From positions 1-64,000 of the forward strand of contig JBAYSX010000003.1 of the NCBI GenBank assembly GCA_041675905.1: a stretch of 64,000 bases of DNA. Reading direction: 5' to 3'. Positions within the stretch are counted from its first letter, which is position 1, and the number at the start of each line of letters is the position of its first letter. Under the pieces are notes generated by a model, which had not been told where the DNA came from, did no database searches, and worked only from the letters and a program-made list of their open reading frames with translations. Positions 1-6,546 of the stretch are shown here, in pieces. Source of the stretch: Sandaracinobacteroides sp041675905 (GTDB lineage: Bacteria > Pseudomonadota > Alphaproteobacteria > Sphingomonadales > Sphingomonadaceae). A program made the position numbers and the translations under genes.

Positions 1-1146
1 ACGGTAACCAAGACCGAAACGGACACCAAGACGGTCGGTGACGTCGCTTCGAACAACACGAAGACGGTCGATGCGTCGAAGACCGTTGATGCTTCCAAGT
101 CTGTGGACATCGACACGACGAAGAATACGACGGTCAACAAGACGGATGATTCTTACAACACCAAGACGGTGGACGTCGACACGACGAAGAACACCACGGT
201 TACCAAGACAGAAGATTCAAACAACACTAAGACAGTTGACGCTTCCAAGTCTGTGGACATCGACACGACGAAGAACACGACGGTCAACAAGACAGATGAT
301 TCTTACAACACCAAGACCACAAACGTCAGCAAGGTCGAGGATTCTTACAACACGAAGAATGAATCCGAGACGAAAAATATTTCGTTGACGAAGAACGACA
401 ACGACACGAAAAACATCTCGGTGACGAAGAACGATAATGACGTCATCACCAAAGATTCGAACAACACCACCACGGTGACGAAGAATGACACCGACACCAA
501 GAGCATCTCGGTGACGAAAAATGACAATGACACCAAAAATATCACGGTGAGCAAGGTCGAAGACTCCTACAACACCAAGAACGACAACGACACCAAGAAC
601 ATCTCGGTGACGAAGAACGAAAGCGAGATCAAGGAATCGTACAACAGCGACAGCTCGACCAAAACGATCGCCTCCAACAACACCACCAACGTCGACAAGA
701 GCGATAACTCGGTTGAAGTCGAGAACAAGGGCAAGGGCTCCGTCGCCAACGGCGGCAGCGCCAGCTATTCCGACAGCTCGATCTCCCAGTGGAACACGGT
801 CTTCGCCAAGCCGGGTGGTGCTGCAACCAGCAACCAGTTCGGTAACAACGCCGTTGTTTCCAGCGTTGCGCTGGCTGGCACGGTGTCGAAAATCGGCGTG
901 CATTACAATGTTCCTCTGAGCTCCACCGCTGGCGTCGACAACGATGGTGCTGGCAATGACAGCGGTTCCGCCACGTCCGGCGGCAGCGCCATCGGCTCGA
1001 TCGACAACAGCAACACCATCGGCGGTTCTGCCTTCCAGAACTTCGCTGGTATGCAGTCGGTCAACCTCAACACCGGCACCGGCTCGCTGCAAAACGCGTC
1101 GGTCAGCATCGCCGCCTCGATCGGCACACTCACAGTCGGTCAGTAA
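1..1146 (+). CDS. Repeat-rich secreted fibre-like protein, 5' partial (Fap-type amyloid subunit candidate)
   Basis: The reading frame is open from the first base, so the N-terminus and signal peptide lie outside the window; 381 residues are visible. Roughly the first 240 are low-complexity repeats built from Thr, Lys, Asn, Asp and Ser, with units such as DTKNISVTKNDN and DDSYNTK. They contain no cysteine and almost no hydrophobic residues beyond Val and Ile. The last 140 residues are Gly/Ser/Asn-rich and end with a segment starting AFQNFAG (nt 1030) that recurs in the next gene. No homologue is recognised with certainty. Position at the head of a C39 peptidase / outer-membrane channel cluster suggests the major exported fibre or adhesin subunit, comparable in role to FapC. 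That role is inference. Confidence 0.8.
   Translation, partial: TVTKTETDTKTVGDVASNNTKTVDASKTVDASKSVDIDTTKNTTVNKTDDSYNTKTVDVDTTKNTTVTKTEDSNNTKTVDASKSVDIDTTKNTTVNKTDDSYNTKTTNVSKVEDSYNTKNESETKNISLTKNDNDTKNISVTKNDNDVITKDSNNTTTVTKNDTDTKSISVTKNDNDTKNITVSKVEDSYNTKNDNDTKNISVTKNESEIKESYNSDSSTKTIASNNTTNVDKSDNSVEVENKGKGSVANGGSASYSDSSISQWNTVFAKPGGAATSNQFGNNAVVSSVALAGTVSKIGVHYNVPLSSTAGVDNDGAGNDSGSATSGGSAIGSIDNSNTIGGSAFQNFAGMQSVNLNTGTGSLQNASVSIAASIGTLTVGQ
91..317 (+). repeat. 77-bp near-identical direct repeat pair inside the fibre gene
   Basis: Bases 91-167 and 241-317 are the same 77-bp unit with only two mismatches (126/276 and 144/294). The period is 150 bp, exactly 50 codons, so the frame is kept. 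Protein-level repeats elsewhere in the gene are far more diverged at the DNA level. This looks like a recent in-frame duplication. Confidence 0.85.
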
Positions 1147-1152
1147 GCAAAT

Positions 1153-1197
1153 GGCTGGTCGGGGAAGGGGGCGTGCTCTTTCCCCGGCAAGCCAGCC
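1153..1197 (+). other. Intercistronic hairpin after the fibre gene
   Basis: Two nested stems are visible: GGCTGG (1153-1158) with CCAGCC (1192-1197), and CGGGGAA (1160-1166) with TTCCCCG (1180-1186). It lies 7 nt past the fibre stop codon. No T-run follows, so it is not a canonical terminator. It could stabilise or attenuate the transcript so that the fibre gene is expressed above the downstream genes. Confidence 0.5.
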
Positions 1198-1219
1198 GGG
1201 TATCCAGGGAGACAGGCGC

Positions 1220-1552
1220 GTGAGCAATTGTTACAAATATAGCCTGCTCGTCCTTGCCTTGGTCGCAGCTCCGGTTGTGGCCGGTCCTTTCGATGCCAGC
1301 AGCATCGTGGACGAGTCGGTGCTGGCGCAAACGACCGGTCGTGCCAATCTGTTGCAAATAACGGAAGGCATACAGGCTGCTGCAGTCAGTGAATCGAGCG
1401 TCAGCGGTAACAGCGTAACCGGAAACGTGCGAATCCTTGATAATGCGTTCCAGAATATGTCAGGTCTGGCTATTATCAGTTCGAACACCGGAAATAATGT
1501 TGCGATGAACGCATCGATACAGGTCAATGTCGCGCTTTCCCCGAACCCCTGA
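1220..1552 (+). CDS. Small secreted protein with leader-like motif (minor fibre subunit candidate)
   Basis: A 110-residue protein starting with GTG, preceded by GGGAG at 1207-1211. An N-terminal hydrophobic segment (residues 8-21) ending VVAG looks like a Sec signal peptide. Right after it comes AGPF-x5-V-x4-LAQ-x2-G (residues 21-40), which is shared in register with the gene at 2293. The C-terminal part, from AFQN at nt 1445, aligns without gaps to the C-terminus of the repeat protein upstream (AFQN, G, NTG, NAS). It overlaps the peptidase gene by 26 nt, which implies translational coupling. By position and shared domain it may be a nucleator or minor subunit, like FapB. That is inference; no family was recognised directly. 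Confidence 0.75.
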   Translation: MSNCYKYSLLVLALVAAPVVAGPFDASSIVDESVLAQTTGRANLLQITEGIQAAAVSESSVSGNSVTGNVRILDNAFQNMSGLAIISSNTGNNVAMNASIQVNVALSPNP

Positions 1553-2291
1553 ACCGTGGGTGCGCGACAGGGTCGGCTTCGGCTGGCCCGGCAAGGTCTG
1601 CGGTTTGCTTTTGCTGGCCGCAGGCCTTGCTGCCTGTGTGGGGTCTCCGCCCCGGAAACAGCATTTTTACACCGGAGGCGGCGGGTTTTCAGGGCGCTAT
1701 GAAATGCGCATCCAGTCTTTTGCGGAACGACGCTATCTGACGGTTGTGCGCCAGCAATATGATTTCAGTTGCGGATCGGCGGCGCTCGCCACACTCCTCA
1801 CCTACCATATGGGGATTCCCACGAACGAGGTGATGACGTTCACCGGCATGTGGCGGGACGGTGATCGCGATCAGATCCGGCAACTGGGTTTCTCGCTGCT
1901 CGATATGAAGCGCTATCTGGCGGCAATCGGATTCAATTCGGATGGTTATCAGGTGACGCTGGACGATATCGACCGGGTTGGCGTTCCGGGCGTCGCACTG
2001 TTGACAATCAAGGACTACCGGCATTTCGTTGTGGTGAAAGGCGTAACGGCCACGGAAGTATTGGTGGGCGACCCGTCGATGGGGCTGCAAGTGATGCGCC
2101 GCAAGGATTTTGAAAAAGCCTGGAACGGCATTTATTTCGTGATCGACACGGAAAAGCAGGGTGCGGAGGTTAATTTCGACACCGGCCCACAGTGGGCGCT
2201 CTATGGGCGGGCGCCGTTGAATTCGATTTTTCTGCGACCGGTGGATCAGGCGGCGCTGATGTTGTCGGCGCCCTTTTACGGGGAGTTTTGA
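1527..2291 (+). CDS. C39-family cysteine peptidase (FapD-like)
   Basis: 254 residues. An N-terminal hydrophobic stretch ends LAAC (residues 34-37), which is either a lipoprotein signal or a membrane anchor. The rest is a stand-alone C39 peptidase domain: Gln76 six residues before Cys82 (YDFSCGSAALATLL), His166 in DYRHFVVV, and Asp182 in VGDPSMG. C39 peptidases cleave after double-glycine leaders, and FapD of the Pseudomonas Fap system is a C39 peptidase. There is no ABC-transporter domain, so it is not a bacteriocin exporter. The exported proteins on either side both carry a leader-like motif, which makes them likely substrates. The first start is ATG 1527, which overlaps the previous gene. 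Confidence 0.85.
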   Translation: MSRFPRTPEPWVRDRVGFGWPGKVCGLLLLAAGLAACVGSPPRKQHFYTGGGGFSGRYEMRIQSFAERRYLTVVRQQYDFSCGSAALATLLTYHMGIPTNEVMTFTGMWRDGDRDQIRQLGFSLLDMKRYLAAIGFNSDGYQVTLDDIDRVGVPGVALLTIKDYRHFVVVKGVTATEVLVGDPSMGLQVMRRKDFEKAWNGIYFVIDTEKQGAEVNFDTGPQWALYGRAPLNSIFLRPVDQAALMLSAPFYGEF

Positions 2292-2292
2292 T

Positions 2293-2862
2293 ATGCGTGC
2301 CGGCGTTGCAGGAATGGCATTTGCGCTGGTCTGGATGCTGCCAATGGCGGGCAATGCCGGGCCGTTTGCCGGACACGAGGCCGTAAGCGACACCGAACTG
2401 GCGCAGATGCGCGGCGGTTTCCGTCTGCCCAACGGGGTCGAAGTGGCGATGGCGGTGCAAATCGATTCGATTGTGAACGGGCAGCTTGTTTTGCGGTCGG
2501 TTCTCGTTGCCGATCAGGGCCCGGCACGTCTGGAAATCTATTCGCCGGGTGACAGCAAAACGCAAGGAGCCGGTACGGCAATACCTGTATCGGGCGGAAT
2601 TACGGTCGAAACTCCCAATGGGTTAGTAAGTGTTAACGATAAAACTGGTCGTGTGGTCTTGACGGGAGACGGATTGCAGGTCCAGCATCTCGTCGGACGG
2701 GCATTGGGGACAATCATTTCGAACGAGAAAAACGGGCGGACGATAGACAATAACATGGTCGTTCACCTTAATCTCAGTCGGGCGACGCCGGACCGGATCG
2801 GTTCTTCCCTGTTGCGCGCTGCCGATGTCGCGCTGGATTCGCTGCGCCGGCGTGGAGAGTAA
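2293..2862 (+). CDS. Secreted protein with double-glycine-like motif (Fap-cluster accessory)
   Basis: 189 residues, starting 1 nt after the peptidase stop. The signal peptide covers about residues 1-22 (ends GNAG). It is followed by a stretch resembling a C39 leader, VSDTELAQMRGG, with the glycine pair at residues 41-42, and then a domain beginning FRLPNGVEVAMAVQIDS. The AGPF-x5-V-x4-LAQ-x2-G block matches the small protein at 1220 residue for residue in spacing. The mature part is predicted to be mostly beta-strand and contains no cysteine. In Pseudomonas this slot holds FapE; sequence similarity to FapE was not established here. Likely exported through the channel encoded next, after processing by the C39 peptidase (inference). 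Confidence 0.75.
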   Translation: MRAGVAGMAFALVWMLPMAGNAGPFAGHEAVSDTELAQMRGGFRLPNGVEVAMAVQIDSIVNGQLVLRSVLVADQGPARLEIYSPGDSKTQGAGTAIPVSGGITVETPNGLVSVNDKTGRVVLTGDGLQVQHLVGRALGTIISNEKNGRTIDNNMVVHLNLSRATPDRIGSSLLRAADVALDSLRRRGE

Positions 2863-2880
2863 AGTTGCGAGGGGGCTGGG

Positions 2881-4191
2881 ATGGTACGGGGCAAAAAGGC
2901 CAGGTTGCTGGCGGCGCTGATCGTCGCGGGCGGGGCAGCGCAAGGGGCATTTGCGCAGGATAACGGAGAATTGCAGGCGCTTGTCGCCGCACAGCAACGG
3001 CAGATTGAGGAACAGGGCCGGCTGATCGCCGCGCAACAGGCGCGGCTTGATGCGCTGGAATCACGCCTGGGGGATGCGCCTCCGCCTGCCGCCGCGCCGG
3101 TGGTCGCGGGTCCGACGGCTCCAGCCCCGCCCGTGCAAACCGCACAAGCGCCACAACCACCATCGCCACCTCCACCGGCTGCACCTCCGCTGGAGCAGGT
3201 GGGTGAAGCGCCGAAAGATATCGATAAACCGCCTGAAGTGGCTGTTCTGGGCAACGAAGGCGCGGTCATCACCAATCCAGGCCAGTTAACGATCGAAGCG
3301 CAACTGGAATATGCCCGGGCAGACCGAAATCGTGCGATTTTTACCGGTACGGGCATACTGGAGGTTCTGCTTGCCGGGGTCTTCAATATCAACGAAAGCC
3401 ATCAGGATATCCTGACGACCGCGTTGGGTTTGCGTTATGGTGTATCGAATCGCTTTGAGGTTGGCGTGCGGGTGCCCTTCGTGCACCGCTCTGACAAATC
3501 CATTCTGACCCCCATCGACGATCCGGGGAATGAATCTGCCGTTACCGATCGCTCGGTTACGGGCACCGGAATTGGCGATATAGAGGTGCAGGCGCGTTAC
3601 CAGTTGACGAACGCCCGCGACGGCTGGCCATTCCTGATTGGTAATCTCAGCCTGGTGATTCCGACGGGGAGCGATCCCTTTGCCATTGAACGTACGGCGC
3701 TTGGCAACCCGCGGAAGGCGGCAACCGGATCGGGTTTCTGGGCGATTTCTCCGAGTGTCACGGCCATCGTTCCTACCGATCCGGCCGTATTGTTCGGGTC
3801 CATCGGCTACACACATAATTTCAGCCGCTCGGTTGATACGCTGATACCGCCGATCATCATTTCAAAGGTGAAACCTGGCCGGTCACTGGCCTTTTCGGCA
3901 GGTATCGGCGTGTCGCTCAATCCGCGCACGTCATTGAATTTGGGTTATGCCCACACCTGGGCCTTCGGCACCCGCACAATCAGCCGGTTGATCGAACCGA
4001 CGCCGGATTGGCCAGGTGATCGCAGCCAGAGCGCGCGCGATTTGCAACTGGGCCGGCTGTTGCTGGGTGTCAGCTACCAGTTGAACCGGCGCACCACGAT
4101 AAACTGGGCCGTAGAGGTCGGTGCAACAGATGACGCTTCCGATGTCCGTACGTCAGTGCGCATTCCGTTTACAGCTTTCAGCGGGCAGTAG
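2881..4191 (+). CDS. Outer-membrane beta-barrel channel with N-terminal coiled coil (FapF-like)
   Basis: 436 residues with a GAGGGGG ribosome-binding site before ATG 2881. Order of parts: signal peptide (about 1-25, ends AFAQ); a Gln/Ala/Leu-rich coiled coil (about 27-62, with QQRQIEEQ and QQARLDALE); a long Pro/Ala linker (about 65-105); then a C-terminal domain with alternating amphipathic strands typical of a transmembrane barrel (YARADRNR, LRYGVSNRFEVGVRVPF, ending VRIPFTAFSGQ). FapF, the Fap secretion channel, has the same coiled-coil, linker and barrel plan. It is the last gene of the collinear run and the probable export pore for the fibre proteins. Channel function is inferred from architecture and neighbours. 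Confidence 0.8.
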   Translation: MVRGKKARLLAALIVAGGAAQGAFAQDNGELQALVAAQQRQIEEQGRLIAAQQARLDALESRLGDAPPPAAAPVVAGPTAPAPPVQTAQAPQPPSPPPPAAPPLEQVGEAPKDIDKPPEVAVLGNEGAVITNPGQLTIEAQLEYARADRNRAIFTGTGILEVLLAGVFNINESHQDILTTALGLRYGVSNRFEVGVRVPFVHRSDKSILTPIDDPGNESAVTDRSVTGTGIGDIEVQARYQLTNARDGWPFLIGNLSLVIPTGSDPFAIERTALGNPRKAATGSGFWAISPSVTAIVPTDPAVLFGSIGYTHNFSRSVDTLIPPIIISKVKPGRSLAFSAGIGVSLNPRTSLNLGYAHTWAFGTRTISRLIEPTPDWPGDRSQSARDLQLGRLLLGVSYQLNRRTTINWAVEVGATDDASDVRTSVRIPFTAFSGQ

Positions 4192-4392
4192 AAATTATAG
4201 AAAGTACCGGTTCAGCTTATAATGCCAAAAAGTAAATATTAGTTAACTATACGCATTTAAAACTGAACGTTGATTAAAGTGAAGGTTGAAATGTTCGCCT
4301 AGATGAACGGAATAATTCTTGCTATCAAACCAGTATCATTAATCCAAGCTGTACTTTCGAGGTGAAAATAGCTTGGTTGGGCGCATATCTCG

Positions 4393-5523
4393 GTGGAGGG
4401 GCAAGTGACACCAAGTATGATACAGGCTTTGCAATATTCAAACTATCTGGCAGGAGCGCAAGATGAGCTAATACTTGCTCCGCCACTTCTGAAAAACCCG
4501 GCAGCCGAACATATTACAGCAGAAAACCAGGAACTGGCTCCGTTGCTTCGCATCGTTCAGGATGATTTCGGCGCTGTTGCCGCCATGATCGTCCAGGTGG
4601 AACGAGCCAGTGGCCAGGTCCGGATCATTTTATCTTCAACTCCGCAGCGGGATATTTTACATCCCGGCGTCCTGGCAGGTCGCCCGACAGCGCGTCGTCA
4701 TGCGGATGAATCCTTGCTTCGGTGGCATGAAGGTCCGGATAGCGATTATCTGCTGACCGGTCTTTATGCCGAGCCGGACCTGGAGTTGATTCTGGTCTGT
4801 TGCTTTCCCCGCGTGGAAGAGAATGCGCGATCCGCCATCGAAGACGGGATAGAATCGTCCCTGACCCTGATGCGCGAATGTGTGCGTTTCTGGTTTTCAA
4901 GCGTGTCGAACAGGCGCAAATCGCAGCATCTGGCGAGTGCCATCGATCTTTCCAGCCTCGGTGTTTTCCTGATCGACCGGGGCGGGTGGATCGCATACGC
5001 CAACGCCGAAGGCGAGCAATTATTGGCTCAGGGCGATGGGTTGCGTCGTACAGGAGCAGCGATTTCCGCCCTGCATATGCGCGATTCGATTCGTCTGACG
5101 CTGGCAATAGAGGAGTTTCTTTCGGGCGAATCACAACGCGCCGACGCGATGCTATTGTCCATCGACCGGCCGAACGACCGTCCGCCATTGATGGTGATGG
5201 TATCCGGCAGCGAAAAGGACGGGCAGCGTGTCGCGCTTTTGCATGTTTTACGTCCGGATAGCGAAATCGGACGGATGATTGTGCCCATCTGCAAGCTTTA
5301 TGGGCTGTCTCCTGTGGAGACACAGGTGGTTCGCTGTCTTGTCGAGGGCATGACGATTACCGAAGCAGCACGGATCATGCGGATCAAATTGCATACGGCG
5401 CGCGGCTATCTGAAGCAAATTTTCGACAAGATAGGAACGGCCAGACAGACGGATCTGGTGCGCATGATGATGGGCAGTATCATTTGCACCCGCTCCGACC
5501 TGAATGTCGAAGCGGTAAAGTAA
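4393..5523 (+). CDS. LuxR-type HTH transcriptional regulator
   Basis: 376 residues from GTG 4393. GTG 4405 and ATG 4417 are in-frame alternatives, and the only purine-rich site (GGAGGGG, 4395-4401) does not favour one clearly. The C-terminus (about 304-362) is a LuxR/FixJ-type helix-turn-helix (GLSPVETQVVRCLVEG, then TARGYLKQIFDKIG). The middle (about 180-290) is PAS-like (GVFLIDRGGWIAYANAEG). No receiver domain is present. It sits 200 bp after the channel gene behind an AT-rich spacer containing the dyad CCAAGCT (4344-4350) / AGCTTGG (4370-4376). A role in controlling the fibre cluster is plausible but unproven. Confidence 0.85.
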   Translation: MEGQVTPSMIQALQYSNYLAGAQDELILAPPLLKNPAAEHITAENQELAPLLRIVQDDFGAVAAMIVQVERASGQVRIILSSTPQRDILHPGVLAGRPTARRHADESLLRWHEGPDSDYLLTGLYAEPDLELILVCCFPRVEENARSAIEDGIESSLTLMRECVRFWFSSVSNRRKSQHLASAIDLSSLGVFLIDRGGWIAYANAEGEQLLAQGDGLRRTGAAISALHMRDSIRLTLAIEEFLSGESQRADAMLLSIDRPNDRPPLMVMVSGSEKDGQRVALLHVLRPDSEIGRMIVPICKLYGLSPVETQVVRCLVEGMTITEAARIMRIKLHTARGYLKQIFDKIGTARQTDLVRMMMGSIICTRSDLNVEAVK

Positions 5524-5524
5524 C

Positions 5525-6535
5525 CTACAACCATCCCTTCCGTCGTAACCAGAATAGTGGAAGAATTGCCGCCATCAGCATTAACAATAACGCCAGCGGA
5601 TAACCCCAGGGCTGCGCCAATTCTGGCATATGCGCGAAGTTCATGCCGTAAATGCCGGCAATGAGAGTTGGCGGCAATAAAGTGACGGACGCCACCGACA
5701 GTAATTTGATGATGATATTCTGCTCAATGGAAATTCTTCCAACCGCAGCATCGAGCAGGAAAAACACATTCTGCATGACATAGATGGCGTTTTCAGTCAG
5801 CCCGGAGATATCGCGGCCCAGCGATTTCAGCGCATCGCGATCACCACGCGGGATCGTTTTTCGATCCGCAGCCACGACATTGCCCGTGCCGGTCACATTC
5901 AGGAAAATGATGATACGGCTCAGCGTTTGCAAGGATGCATGCACCTTGTTGACGGTGAATTGCACATGGCCGATTTGCCGTAATATTTCCTGTAGTGCGC
6001 CCGGCGAAAGGCGGCGGTCTGGCCGCGCTTCGTCCCGACCGAATATCCGGTGGCTGATCCGGTCGATCCCGGCGTTCAAATGTTCCAGGATATCGGCGGT
6101 TCGGTCGACGATCAGGTCCAGCAAATAGAGCAGCAGTGTCAAACCGCCTGCATTCGGCGGCCGCCGCCCGCTTTCCCCTGCGGCTGTGCGGAACGCCAAC
6201 GGGTCGGAATAGCGGATGGTGACCAACTGCCCGCCTTTCGTCAGCACGAACGTGACCGGCGTCTCGATCGGCACATCACTGCGTTCGAAGCCGGCGACCA
6301 GCAGCGCCGTCATATAGCTGGCGTCCCCGTCGCGATAGACGCGGCTTGAAGCCTCAATCTCACCCATTTCGGCGGTGTCGGGCAGATCGATTCCGAATAC
6401 GTCCTCGACGGCGGCTATCTGTTCAGGGGCAGGAGTCGACAAATCGATCCAGGCGCACTCCGCCAATTGAGCACGCCCGGGCACGGTGTCACCCGCATCC
6501 ACGACCCGCCCATCGGCATGATACAGGCGCAGCAC
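5525..6535 (-). CDS. corA: CorA-family divalent metal transporter
   Basis: 336 residues if started at GTG 6535, 11 nt after the transglycosylase stop; longer upstream frames would run into that gene. It has the CorA hallmark: a long helical cytoplasmic domain, then two C-terminal membrane segments with the GMN signature (IYGMNFAHMPEL) between them and a basic C-terminus (WLRRKGWL). The family imports Mg2+ or Co2+, and some members export Zn2+, so the substrate is uncertain. No good ribosome-binding site precedes the GTG, which suggests translational coupling. The gene converges on the LuxR gene with 1 nt between stop codons. Confidence 0.9.
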   Translation of the reverse strand: MLRLYHADGRVVDAGDTVPGRAQLAECAWIDLSTPAPEQIAAVEDVFGIDLPDTAEMGEIEASSRVYRDGDASYMTALLVAGFERSDVPIETPVTFVLTKGGQLVTIRYSDPLAFRTAAGESGRRPPNAGGLTLLLYLLDLIVDRTADILEHLNAGIDRISHRIFGRDEARPDRRLSPGALQEILRQIGHVQFTVNKVHASLQTLSRIIIFLNVTGTGNVVAADRKTIPRGDRDALKSLGRDISGLTENAIYVMQNVFFLLDAAVGRISIEQNIIIKLLSVASVTLLPPTLIAGIYGMNFAHMPELAQPWGYPLALLLMLMAAILPLFWLRRKGWL

Positions 6536-6546
6536 GTCAGGGGAAA

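Noticed and set aside
1..1146. Repeat array as a CRISPR
   Set aside because: The repeats are coding, in frame, directly abutting and without unique spacers of constant length.
217..1227. 336-codon minus-strand frame over the repeat gene
   Set aside because: Repetitive complement of the fibre repeats; no start signal and no domain.
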